DNA of 64,000 nucleotides. Source: Mesostigma viride. Taxonomy: Eukaryota > Streptophyta > Mesostigmatophyceae > Mesostigmatales > Mesostigmataceae. Shown one piece after another: positions 47,901 to 56,614 of the stretch; within the stretch, counting starts at the first letter, position 1; each line of letters begins with the position of its first letter. A program made the translations under genes and the position numbers. Location: assembly GCA_009746045.1 (NCBI GenBank), contig RPFO01000188.1:2658874-2722873 (forward strand). The letters are read 5' to 3'. The notes beneath the pieces are model-generated. The model worked only from the letters and a program-made list of their open reading frames with translations, ran no database searches and was not told the origin of the DNA.

Positions 47901-49814
47901 TCCCTCCCTCCCTCCCTCCCTCCCTCCCTCCCTCCCTCCCTCCCTCCCTCCCTCCCTCCCTCCCTCCCTCCCTCCCTCCCTCCCTCCCTCCCTCCATCCC
48001 TTCCTCCCTTGGCCCCTCTTTCGGCCTCCCCGCGGTGTTTCGTCCCTTCCTCCCCTCCCCTCATTGCGTTCCACTTCCAAGTCCCCCCCCCAATGGCCCG
48101 CCTCCCAGTATCTTTCTTCCCTGTCATTAGTCTCACTACGTTTGGATCACTTTAAAACTGCGATAAAAGGTGTTACACGTAGATCCAAAGCACGCGGGCA
48201 AAGAATAATCACAGATCGCAGCTGGCGTGATGCAACTTACCACGGGAGTGCCCTCATATGTCTTGTATCCCTTAGGGAGAGGAGGCTCTGTTTTGTGCCC
48301 GATGCCGAAGTGTGCTCCCACATAAACGCTGCAGCCAAGTGAGGGCATTGGAAGCATAGAATATGTGCCATCAACCTCAGCAGATGGGTTCGTGAAACTA
48401 GACAGACTGTATGGTGGAACAATATTATTAGAAAACAGGATGCCGGCTAGAAAAAGCATACAATGTTGTCACTGTACATCTTCTACATACACTGTTGTCA
48501 CTGTGCATCTTCTAGTAACATGTAATCCAGGTATGAGCCTGCAAACCCCACCAAGCTGTGCAATTCAATGTACTACTTCCTGGATAAAACTTTGACCCTA
48601 GCAGTCCATGAGTTCGCAACCATACAGCTGGTCCAAGAGGGCTTTTGCATTGTGAGCCATACATAAGAAGTGCAGCAGCAGCGCCACATAACCATGTGCA
48701 AACAGGGTATGGCAGTACTATCCAACGATTGTGGGATTGAGAGAACTTGTAAGGTGATGGCACTGCGCTTCGCGTTGCTCACATTCTATTACACCACCCC
48801 AACGTAAATGGAAATGTATGTCACACTATTATTGGACTAGGGTCTTGCCAATGTTGATGTCACCGACAGCGTGGGCTATTCTACTTGCGAACCCATACAA
48901 TTGCCAGTAAACAGAATTACCTTTGGCTGCATTTGAGCTACTAATTTACGACGACCAGTCAAACCCAACCTTCCTTCCATGTGTGACCCCAGACATTCTG
49001 ATTCTAAGAACAATCAGCGTCGCCAAGGCAGAGCTCTGCACCCACCGAATGATCAACACGGACATTACTGGGCAATTAATGCCTCCTCAACTCGGCACAG
49101 CAGGCAGCCACAAATGGCAGCTGGGCCTGCCAACCCGGCGTCAGCAGCAGCCGAAACCCTAAATTTGCCGTGCCGCTGCGGTCCAATACCGGGTAAGACC
49201 CAGCGCTTGCGGACCCACACTATGCCTATCATGGACATTATGGGCATTGGGCGGTGTTATACTGGTATACAACAAGAACTGTTTCATGTCAATCATGTTA
49301 GCTTGTATGCACATATAACCATATTAAATAGCATACTCTGTTTGCCTCTTATGATCCAACGAAGCTGGCGTCTTATCGACATTATCCCTTACCTTTCCAG
49401 GACGACGGCGGATGTTTGCAGAACATTTACGTTGATAGATTCATTCCTGCAAGCTTGCCCATCTTTTAAAGCGTAGGTCGCGATATGCCAGTCCATGTTC
49501 AGGCCACAGACGAAAAGTTTGTAGACCCGTGCTATGTCGGACCGCCCTTCTGCGCTTCCTGGAGGCAGGCACATAGCCAGTCCCCACGCGCCCTGCATAT
49601 CACGGGTCTGATCTAGAACTTTGAATGGATATCCTTGGTCAACGTGCAGAGGATAGCGACGGAGATCAAGATAGTCCGCGTTGAACGGTCCTTGCGCCTG
49701 CACTGCCCTAGGAATAAATGCCCATGCTCCGACTAGAAGCAGTTGCACGAGGACCGGGAAAGCCAATGACGACGCCATTGCTTTGATCGCGCACCACATT
49801 TTTGTGCCAATCAT
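20669..49814 (-). CDS. Giant modular type I membrane glycoprotein, seven exon trios
   Basis: I reconstruct 23 exons: a signal-peptide exon, seven trios of 88 nt (S), 352 nt (M) and about 1,516 nt (L), and a final exon. S starts after AG in phase 2 and ends in phase 0; M goes from phase 0 to 1; L from phase 1 to 2; all donors are GT and acceptors AG. The protein would be about 4,000-4,700 residues: signal peptide, seven modules of about 650 residues, a proline-rich linker, one transmembrane helix and a 26-residue tail. Each module has about eight N-glycosylation sequons and many Cys, so it is extracellular. I recognise no known domain; an ECM, adhesion or receptor role is inference. Three L exons are one base short, and trio 2 lacks part of L, so the gene as assembled is interrupted. 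Confidence 0.75.
21388..24928 (-). CDS. Giant gene: exon trio 7 (C-terminal module)
   Basis: S 24,928-24,841, M 23,881-23,530, L 22,548-21,388. S is the most diverged copy (GIGHTTEPPLPRGYKTYEG). M differs from the others at a few residues (VPGPTMSS, YYRQN, CDARST). L is 1,161 nt because the module-start segment is absent: it ends ISSCDFFSQLDRQ with a GTAAGG donor and joins the membrane exon. The introns are unrelated to the array introns and hold GAG, GATTGC and 68-bp repeats. This end module is thus older or freer from homogenisation. Confidence 0.75.
23058..23170. repeat. (GGAAGT)n and (GATTGC)n microsatellites
   Basis: In an intron of the giant gene (L7-M7), about seven GGAAGT/GGGAGT units (23,058-23,100) are followed by about ten GATTGC units (23,107-23,170). 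They explain repetitive open frames there, which are not genes. Confidence 0.85.
23206..23394. repeat. (GAG)n microsatellite, about 190 bp
   Basis: This is an almost pure GAG/CTC repeat in the same intron. It produces poly-Glu, poly-Arg, poly-Ser and poly-Pro open frames on both strands, none supported as genes. Confidence 0.95.
24391..24738 (+). repeat. Five tandem ~68-bp repeats
   Basis: Units begin at 24,391, 24,458, 24,531, 24,599 and 24,667 with CAAGGAGGGGTTATCATCGC. They differ by the presence of TACATA in two units and one extra C in two others. The array lies in the M7-S7 intron, just downstream of the S7 exon in transcript order. It has no spacers, so it is a minisatellite. Confidence 0.9.
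25339..28868 (-). CDS. Giant gene: exon trio 6
   Basis: S 28,868-28,781, M 28,160-27,809, L 26,854-25,339 (1,516 nt, intact frame, donor GTGCGT). L reads DIEGCERTVPYEYD at its start, ISSCDFLSEEDRSR at the module end, then a linker GVNKTVALVNSTVEP that differs completely from the EEPTPELEQTPEP linker of the other copies. The next module start follows (DLDVRSYPLHVDQ to INVNIIKSSGRIME). The linker has its own sequons. Its donor-side intron differs from the array, marking the left edge of the near-identical region. Confidence 0.75.
29240..32769 (-). CDS. Giant gene: exon trio 5 (L exon one base short)
   Basis: S 32,769-32,682, M 32,060-31,709, L 30,754-29,240. L has 1,515 nt; a G is missing in the run at 29,996-29,998 relative to trios 3 and 6, breaking the frame inside TVTPRIVTV. 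Everything else is nearly identical to trios 4 and 6, including introns. As assembled the reading frame is lost here; the same base is missing in trio 4. Confidence 0.7.
33141..36671 (-). CDS. Giant gene: exon trio 4 (L exon one base short)
   Basis: S 36,671-36,584, M 35,962-35,611, L 34,655-33,141. L has 1,515 nt with a G missing at 33,897-33,899, the same position as in trio 5. S and M are intact at 88 and 352 nt. The sharing of one deletion by adjacent units fits either duplication after the mutation or a systematic base-calling error in a GGGG run. Confidence 0.7.
37043..40571 (-). CDS. Giant gene: exon trio 3 (intact L, damaged M)
   Basis: S 40,571-40,484 (88 nt), M 39,862-39,514 (349 nt), L 38,558-37,043 (1,516 nt, intact, the best full exon of the array). 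M has lost three single bases (near 39,582, 39,680 and 39,760), so its frame returns only at the end. L carries the complete module body, including CGHTLDLQHLTFRFVNGSN, the ISSCDFLSEEDRSR end and an EEPTPELEQTPEP linker. Confidence 0.7.
40941..43735 (-). pseudogene. Giant gene: exon trio 2, truncated L exon
   Basis: S 43,735-43,648 and M 43,024-42,673 are intact (88 and 352 nt). L is represented only by about 41,975-40,941: its first ~460 bases and its acceptor are missing, replaced by unrelated sequence at 41,985-42,570. The remaining part has more than ten single-base deletions relative to other copies (for example at GACCCAGG near 41,399 and GTCGGTCC near 41,209). It cannot be spliced into frame as written. 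Real decay or a low-quality assembly join are both possible. Confidence 0.6.
41985..42570. other. Unrelated block inside the array
   Basis: About 590 bp with no similarity to the array units replaces roughly 1.36 kb of unit sequence. It holds a plus-strand frame at 42,310-42,531 that looks protein-like (LHICEVVIYQPEGQLMDVLG) but has no recognised family. It may be an insertion-deletion or a mis-join. Confidence 0.6.
44106..48328 (-). CDS. Giant gene: exon trio 1
   Basis: S 48,328-48,241 (acceptor CTGCAG, reading SVYVGAHFGIGHKTEPPLPK), M 46,918-46,567, L 45,620-44,106. S is diverged from the array copies, whereas M and L are array-like. L is one base short (1,515 nt) at 44,956-44,958 (GGAGAAG instead of GGAAGAAG), which breaks the frame in NATLLPNGMRK. 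The S-M intron is unique and carries a (TCCC)n tract and a small inverted-repeat element. Confidence 0.75.
47036..47210. mobile_element. Small inverted-repeat element in intron
   Basis: GGAGCCAATTTTCGGAAGAAC at about 47,038 is repeated inverted at about 47,188 (21 bp, perfect), with a spacer of about 130 bp. It is absent from the other S-M introns, so it is probably a MITE inserted in this intron alone. Confidence 0.45.
47845..47993. repeat. (TCCC)n microsatellite, about 150 bp
   Basis: An almost pure CCCT repeat in the S1-M1 intron. The Pro/Ser- and Gly/Arg/Glu-rich frames through it are artefacts of the repeat. Confidence 0.95.
49393..49814 (-). CDS. Giant gene: first exon (signal peptide and module start)
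   Basis: ATG 49,814 opens MIGTKMWCAIKAMASSLAF followed by a strongly hydrophobic PVLVQLLLVGAWAFI and a likely signal-peptidase site near AVQA-QGP (about residue 40). Later ATGs at residues 6 and 13 could also serve. Then comes the module-start segment (YLDLRRYPLHVDQG, QTRDMQGAWGLAMC, DWHIATYAL), ending VVLE plus a split codon at donor GTAAGG. The exon has 422 nt and ends in phase 2, fitting S1. The match to the module start inside each L exon shows that module and exon boundaries are offset. Confidence 0.8.
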
Positions 49815-50965
49815 GTAGTCATTAGAATATCAACGATAGCGCTAACAAACTGCTCTTAGATGTAATGGCCGGCTCGCGCAGCCTGCCAATTGCCAATCAC
49901 CTTGCTTGCTCTGTAATCAGCAATTATTCAATTCAACGCCATTCTTGACGGTCGTGAGCGCCAAGCCTGACGCAGGCGCACCATTTTTTTTTCCGGGGCA
50001 GGCGCACCATTTCAATCGATGCCGGCAAGAATCATGCCGGCAAAAAGTGGATAATTAGTATCTGGATCTGGAGCGCGGTGTCATCTGAAGCGTTGGATCC
50101 CTGCCGGATACCTATTAGGTACAGATCCGTGTTGTTGTCGATTCAGTTCTCAGTGCAAGGTATCTTCTCGTCGCAGTTCAGTATTTCCCAGTAGCTGAAG
50201 CTGCTGACAACTGTTCGAAGGAAATCTGCCCTGGCAGCGTCAGTGCTTCTGGGCGGCTCCTCGCCGGGGAGTTGGGTCGCGCTGGAATCTGGACGGCGAG
50301 GTACAATGCAACGGCTGCCACGTTTCATTAATTGTTTTCTTCGCATTTGCCTAATTAGATTCTCTAATTAGATTCTCTGCTGCAAATGTGCGGCGTGGGA
50401 CACAACAACAACAATTTGCCTAATCTGAAATGACAATCGTATAGATCTCTGCGTCCGGAGTCCGGACTGATGGCAGGTACGATTGGCGGCATCTGACGAC
50501 ATTCTATTCGTTGGTTTTGGACTGCGTTGTCCTGGCGTTGTTGTTGTGTATAACGCCGCACATGTCGGACCACCGGCGCGGGAATAAACTCAACTCAACG
50601 CCGGCACGTGAGCAGCAGAGAATCTGATCCGTGTAGGCTCTTGCCGGAACCACGCGGCAAGAACCGCAACCACCCGCGGCTATAGACAGACAAACCCCGG
50701 ACAAGGGCTACCTAATCACGACAGTCGTTCCCGCGTAAGTTGCGTTTCTTAAGGTTGCGTTCCCGCTTTAAGTTGCGGCGCCGAGATTTGGGGGGCGACC
50801 GCAACTTAAGTATGGAGGCAATCGCAACTTAACGCGGTCATGACTCAATTTGTAGGTGTCAGGCCATTTTGGGCCGCGCAGGAGGCCATTTTTTGCCAAG
50901 TCCGGACCCGCAACGTGATTTTAGGCGGCGAAATGCGCAAGCCCCACTGGCGCGCAAATTTCCCC
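49815..50965. other. Upstream region of the giant gene
   Basis: No gene is supported. This should contain the minus-strand promoter. I see a 13-bp direct repeat (TAATTAGATTCTC near 50,353 and 50,366), a repeated GGCAGGCGCACCATTT near 49,970-50,010, and a CGCAACTTAA repeat near 50,800-50,830. No clear TATA box can be placed. Confidence 0.3.
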
Positions 50966-51083
50966 GCCCGTGCAGTGGGGCTTGAGGTCAGCAAGAAGAC
51001 AGACGGAGGCTTTGGCGATTGGGCTCACTCAGCCACCGCCCGCCCTCTGTCTTCTTGCTGACCTCAAGCCCCACTGCACGGGC
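50966..51083. repeat. 38-bp perfect inverted repeat of LINE sequence
   Basis: Arms 50,966-51,003 and 51,046-51,083 are exact reverse complements with a 42-bp loop. Both arms encode the LINE segment after the YADD box (AVGLEVSKKT). The minus-strand arm continues into the RT fragment to the right. Confidence 0.85.
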
Positions 51084-51596
51084 CTCTATTGCCAGGCCGG
51101 GCAGTCAAGCCACGTCTGCACGTGCTCAGTGCTCTCGAAGAGGGTGGTGTCGTCTGCATAGATGATGTCCGCCAGCCGAATCTCCGTTTCTGCCCCGCCA
51201 TGCCAGAAATGGTTGTCGACCTGCGGCACCCCTGGTTCCCTACCCACGATGCGGGCAATCCCTTGCGCGCCTGAATCATTACGTATTCGACCACAATAAT
51301 GAACAGGTAGGGCGACAGCACGCAGCCCTGCCACACACCCTTCTGTAAAGGGCATGGTGGCGTGGTCCCGTAGGATGTGCGCACCGAAGTGGTGGACCCT
51401 TCATATGCAGGTTGCGGATGACAGCAATAAGGGGGCGGGGGATCCGGAACAGAGCGAGGATGTCCCACAGCGCAGGCCAGAAAACCGAATCGAAGGCTTT
51501 GATGAAGTCCACCAGCACAAGGTGCAGAGGGGACTCACCAGGCTGAAGGCGTTGCAGTCCAGTACATTGCTTTATTCTTGGTCCTAGCTTGCGCAT
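51084..51596 (-). pseudogene. Decayed LINE reverse-transcriptase fragment
   Basis: The minus strand shows, in order, LVLVDFIKAFDSVFWPAL (51,530), HGVWQGCVLSPYLFII-like sequence in another frame (51,330), and LADIIYADDTTLFES (51,150). These are the catalytic RT boxes of an L1-like ORF2, split over frames by indels. It belongs to a subfamily slightly different from the 52-54 kb copy. It is not functional. Confidence 0.75.
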
Positions 51597-51824
51597 GCTT
51601 TAGCCTGCTTGTCCTGAATGCTGATATTCCTGACTTTGCTCGGTTTCCTACTACGGGCTTTTTCGTTGATATATAGTTGTGGAATGCATGGTAGAATTAG
51701 TTTGCATTACGCCTTGCATAAATTAAGCGTGCAATTGCCTTTTGCTCTCTGGTTGGTTCGTGTTTGAGGACGGTCTCTTGACAGATTGCCACATTACCAG
51801 TTTCTGTTGCTTAGTAGTCATATG

Positions 51825-51872
51825 GTCCGGATTCTCCCGATTTCTGGCCTGCGCTAGTTGTCTTCTTGATAG
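51825..51872 (-). repeat. Partial copy of the 120-bp repeat
   Basis: ATCAAGAAGACAACTAGCGC and GGCCAGAAATCGGGAGAATC on the minus strand match the arm ends of the 18-19 kb foldback element. The surrounding 51,597-52,090 has no other feature I can support. Confidence 0.55.
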
Positions 51873-52089
51873 CCCAGGGCTCCATCCAAGCAGTCTTGTG
51901 GCATCACAAGGGAGCTCATGAGTGGTGTTATAATGGGTAATGGTTCTGTAGTAATTCTATTAAGTGAGAGTGTGAGACAACTATGCACTGGTAAGACATT
52001 CTGGCCAGTCCTTAATAGTAGTTGGAATCAATGTACACCTGACTGCATCACGAATCGCTGGCCGGGAATGATTATGAGGCATCATGACA

Positions 52090-54288
52090 ATTTACGGGCT
52101 TTGCGGCCCGTGCCCCGTTGCTGGCGGCCCGGCACCTGCCGGTCATGCCCCGCCGCCGCCCCGGCCCGCTCTACCGCCAGGACCCCAAGGTCTTGGCCGC
52201 CCGGCACCGCCTCAAGCGTAACAGGGACCCGCTGCAGAAACCATTGCTCAAGGCCGCCCTTGTGGAGGCCTACGAGCATGCTCAGGACGCGGAGGCGGCC
52301 CAGTGCATCGCGGATGCCAAGGCCTGCCAGGCTCGCAACCAGGGCAAGGACATGTGGTACCACCTCGACCGGCTCGGCGGCCGGCGGCAGCGCACCCCGG
52401 TGGAGCACACGGGGGACGGCACGGCGCCGGTAAGCCTTGACCGCTGGTTGGCCCACAATGTTTCCTTGACCGGTGGGGCTCGCGCCCCCCCCCGCCGCTT
52501 CACCCCGAGACGGCCGCCCGCCTCGGGGTCGCCGGACCCCCGCCGCCGCCAGCGCCCCCCTCCTCGGCCGCGGACTACCAAGTCCCCGCCTTGAAGGAGG
52601 GCTGCCTTGCCACCAACGACGTCGTCCACCCCTTCACTTTGGAGGAATTGGACGGCGCCCTTGCTCGCCTGCGGTACGATGCGGCGGTCGGGGCCGACCA
52701 CCTTTCTGCTGAGCTGCTGAAGACCCCTGATCTGGCGGTTAGGGATCTTCTGCTGGCGTTCTGCAACCGTGTCCTGCTCTCTGACGAGCCTCCGCCTGCT
52801 GAGTGGCAGACGGCCATCCGCGTCATGCTGTACAAGAAGGGCTCTGCTGCTGACCCCGGTAACTACCGGGGTGTCTGCCTCCAGAGCGCCGCGCTGAAGG
52901 TCTTCATGCGCATGATGCTGCACAGGCTCCGCGCCGCGCTGGACCCACACCTGGGTGAGTCTCAGATGGGTTTCCGTAGTGGTCGTAACACTGTCATGGC
53001 TGTGTTTGTCGCGCGCCGGTTGATGGAGGAGGTGCGTCGCCTTCCCCCTGACAGTTTGCCGCTGGTCCTCATTTTTGTTGACTATATCAAGGCCTTTGAC
53101 ACGGTCCTCTGGGAGGCTCTTTGGGCCATCCTAGCTCTGGACCGCGTGCCACCAGCGTTTATTGCTGCCATTCGCCGACTGTATGAGGGCTCACAGGCAG
53201 TAGTGCGGACTGCGGAAGGCACCACCCCACCATTCCCCCTTCACCACGGGGTGTGGCAAGGTTGTGTCCTGTCTCCATACCTGTTCATTATTGTCGTGGA
53301 CCACGTCATGCGCCAGGCACGTGCGCGCTTTACTGCTCTTAAGGGGTTCGAGCCAGGCTTGGACATCCTTAACGAGCGTGGGCACGGCGGGGTTAGCACG
53401 GGTTACCGCCTGGCTGACCTGATTTACGCGGACGACACCACCCTCATCGCGCGCCCCGAGCACATTCAGACCTGGCTGGACTGTCTGGGCCTGGAGGCGA
53501 GGGCGGTGGGGTTGGAGATTAGTGTCAAAACTGAGGCGATGGTGATTGGGGCCTCCAGTCGCCCACCGCTGCCGCGCCTGCTAGACGGGACGGAGGTCCC
53601 ACTCCGCGACCGCTTCAAGCTGTTGGGGAGTTGGCTTCCGGACACTGCCGACGATGTGGACACCCGCATCGGCCTTTCCTGGGCCAAGCTCCGTTCGCTC
53701 AACACCTACTGGCGCTCCAAGGGCCTGGACGAGCACCGCAAGCGCATGCTCTTCAAGGTCCTCGTCCTCACGGTGCTCACGTATGGCGCCGAGGCATGGA
53801 CACTCACGGCAACACTGGCAGCCAAGCTAGACGGCACGGTAACCCGGATGCTCCGACAGGTCCTGAATGTCGGGTTTTCTCAGCGTAGGTCCTTAGAGTC
53901 TTTGTATCACGGTATGCCGCGTATTTCGGACGAGATTAGACAGCGTAGGATAGCATTTGTAGGACATCTTGCTCGCACCAGCCAGGTCGACACCGCCCTT
54001 GGTCTGGCCGGTCCCCAGCGGCTCGGCCAACCGGGGCGGCACATTTTGACCTGGCCTGGCCCCAAGAACATTCCTAAAAAGGTAGGGAAACATGCCATGA
54101 CCTATACCCAGATGTTGCTGGACGACCTAGTGGTCCCAGCCCAGTTTGAGTACCGCATCCACTCTCTCTCCCGTCTTTGGACTGCCATGCAGGACAAGGA
54201 GCGGTGGAAGAAGATTGTCAAGGCACACACGCCCGACCCTGTGGGCAAGCCACCTCCCCCCAAGCGGAGGAGGCGTTTTGATGAGTAG
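52090..54288 (+). CDS. LINE ORF2 reverse transcriptase, 5'-truncated
   Basis: The copy begins after the endonuclease at about 52,090. The upstream linker (LAARHLPVMPRRRPG, RWLAHNVSLTGGARA) shifts frame by one base in the C run at about 52,487-52,495. It then runs open for about 565 codons to 54,288. RT boxes are clear: LIFVDYIKAFDTV (53,068), HGVWQGCVLSPYLFII (53,246) and LIYADDTTLIA (53,421), then ISVKTEAMVIG. The C terminus has CHGMPRISDEIRQRR-like sequence, GHLARTSQVDTALGLAG and RWKKIVKAHTPDP. All catalytic Asp residues are present. With no endonuclease and a frameshift it is probably not autonomous, but it is the best RT in the window. L1-like clade by motif order. Confidence 0.85.
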
Positions 54289-54420
54289 TGTAGTTAGGCT
54301 TTTCTAGATAGAGTTAGGATAGTTCGATCACGCGGCTTCCTCCACCCCATCCATCATGAAATATGTGCTACATGACCTCCCCACGGAGGCATGTTATAAT
54401 TTAATTTAATTTAATTTTTT
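54289..54420 (+). mobile_element. LINE 3' untranslated region, hairpin and tail
   Basis: After the ORF2 stop come about 75 bp, the conserved ATGTGCTACATGACC, a hairpin CCTCC-CCAC-GGAGG at 54,376-54,389, then GTTATAATT and TAATT repeats. This is the intact reference for the 3' ends elsewhere in the window. Confidence 0.75.
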
Positions 54421-54824
54421 AATGACAATTTACATGAGTATCTCTTGAGTATACATGGTTGCCCAATGGCATACGCCCCATGAACCACCTAACTCGTCGT
54501 CATTAATTATACTGGTTCTCAGACGATGGAGGACGCATGTTTTGGAATAAAACACGCAACCGTACTGGTCCAACGAGAGAGCTACCGTCTCTACCCAAAT
54601 AATCTACAACTGAGTCCGTGTCGCCCAATTAATGTGTGCGAGGTGACATCATATCATGGTGACATGGTCTTAATTCTAAGCCACGAGCCACGAGGTAGCC
54701 ATGGCTGACGGCGGAGCTCATAACTTTCACGTTTGAGCCCCAAATTCCGCTGTGAATATCACTATCGCTTCGTCTTTCTAAGACGCACATGCTGATATAA
54801 TTTTCCGAATCTAAAACGCAATAT
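54421..54824. other. Upstream region of ORF1 element
   Basis: No gene is seen. It may be the 5' untranslated region of the following ORF1 element; I could not define its start. Confidence 0.3.
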
Positions 54825-56174
54825 ATGACGAGCAAACGTCCTTTGACGCAACGCAGTTTGGCGGATGCGCTCGCCCATGAAAATGCGGCAGCTGAGGCTG
54901 CAGCTTCGCCATCAGGTCCGGCAGGCAGCGGTGACACTAGTCGTGCACTGGTGGTCACCCAGCAACCTCCCGGGCTTAATGCCTCGCCATCGGCATCGCC
55001 TGACCCGAAACGCACCCGCCCAGCCGACAAAACAGGATGGTCCCGCCCCTCGGAACCGCGCTTTCGGCCCCACCCTTTCAAGGTCGATGATCACGACTGG
55101 ACCAACATGTCTCCGGACGATGCTATGGACTGCATCTTCTACGGGGACTACGCCTCGCTTTACGACCTGTGCATCCATCTCTACGACCAAGGTCGCCTCC
55201 TCTGCAGCAACGGCAGCCGCTGGCAAGCCCACGGTGCCATGCTTGGCTGCCCCCGCCCCCAGCTCCAGCACGCCATCCTCAACTCCCTTCACCAGCGCTC
55301 TGACGGCGAGATCTGGGCTCCATCCATCTCCGCCTCCACCCTCCGTTCCATCCTCACGGAAGCCTTTCAGCAGCACGTGACCCCCCTTGCTGCTGACGTC
55401 GCAGCAATGGGTGGCACGCTGGCTGCTGAACTTCCTCACATTTCCACCGCCGCCGCCTCCACCTCCACTGCCATTTCCGCCTCCACTGCCGACATCAAAG
55501 CCCAGCTCCTCGACCTCGACCAACGCCTTCAAGCCACCGCCAACGCCCTTGAGAGCTTGCATGACACCGCCGGCCTCACCGCCCAGGCGGTGAAGGACAT
55601 CGCCGCCCAGCCGGCTCCTGCTGGCCCGGCCGGCGATGCTCCCTCCACCTGGGCGGACTTGCTTAAGCAACACACCACCTCCACCACCTCCACCATCTCG
55701 GCACAACTCAAGCAACAAGCCCTCGACCTTCGCGAGGAAGCCGACATCGCCCGGCGCAGCCACAATGTCATCGTCAAGCACTTCGACCAGCAGGCAGGTG
55801 AGACCTCCACGAGCCTTCTTGAGGCATTTAAGCGCGCCATTCTTGCCCCCATGTTACTCACTGGTGAGCTGGACATGTCGGCTGTCCGCCTCCCCCGCGC
55901 GCGGGGGAAGGCTGGCCCGGCACCCGTGCTCCTCACCTTTAAGTACATGGCGGACAAGCTGGCGTTCCTTAAATGCCGCAAGAAGCTCTCGGAGACTCGC
56001 TTCACGCTGGACGACGACTTGACCCTGGCCCAGCAACAGCGGCGACGCGAGCTATGGCCGACCTACCTTCAGCTCCGGCAGAGCGCAAGGGGGAAGCCGG
56101 TATACTGTCCAGAGGGGGGCGGTCATCCACGTTGACCACAAGCCCTGGCAGCCCCCTCCTGCCACCTCAGACTA
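54825..56174 (+). CDS. LINE ORF1 protein (L1-like), near-intact
   Basis: ATG 54,825 opens a 436-codon frame. Residues 1-80 are disordered and basic. A globular part follows (DDAMDCIFYGDYASLYDLC). An Ala/Ser/Thr-rich coiled-coil region covers about residues 180-320. A region resembling the L1 ORF1 RRM (NVIVKHFDQQAGETSTSLLE to LLTFKYMADKLAFLKC) is at about 330-395, and a C-terminal domain (TLDDDLTLAQQQRRRELWP) follows. The frame stops at 56,135 because of a G run (GGGGGGC at 56,115); one base less would give HVDHKPWQPPPATSD and end at 56,174, matching the fragment at 56,346. The product would be an RNA-binding chaperone. No ORF2 follows it. Confidence 0.75.
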
Positions 56175-56345
56175 GGAATATACATACCAGTAGTGTAGAT
56201 TAGTAAGGCTTAGCCTAGCATGTGGCCCACGCGCATGTGCGCCCACAATGGCCCCCATGGATGTTGCCTTTAGAATTTAGCCAAGCCATGCCTATAATGG
56301 GACCCCCATGGATGTTGCATTAAGAATTTAGCCATGCTATGCCAT

Positions 56346-56470
56346 GCGGTGTACTGGAAGGGGGCGGCCATCTACGTCGGCCACAAGCCCTGGCACGCGA
56401 CCCCCTCGACCACCGCGGCCCCAGCGACTCCGGCAGCCCCAGCCTAGGGGAATATAGCAGCAGTAGTGTA
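56346..56470 (+). repeat. Second copy of the ORF1 3' end
   Basis: GTGTACTGGAAGGGGGCGGCC continues like the last codons of ORF1 (CACAAGCCCTGGCA) and the following GCAGTAGTGTAGAATAG. It is a tandem 3'-end fragment of the same element family. Confidence 0.6.
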
Positions 56471-56614
56471 GAATAGATAGACAGTGGCCTTGTACATGCC
56501 CGCCTACTACAGGCACTATACCAGCTGAGCCTAGCCTTTTCTAGTCATGTACATGTGTGCCTATGATGAGCCACCCTCCAGATGATACCTAGCTTTATTT
56601 AATTATGCAGTGCC

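Noticed and set aside
47746-48342. Pro/Ser-rich or Gly/Arg-rich ORFs
   Set aside because: They are created by the (TCCC)n microsatellite in the S1-M1 intron.
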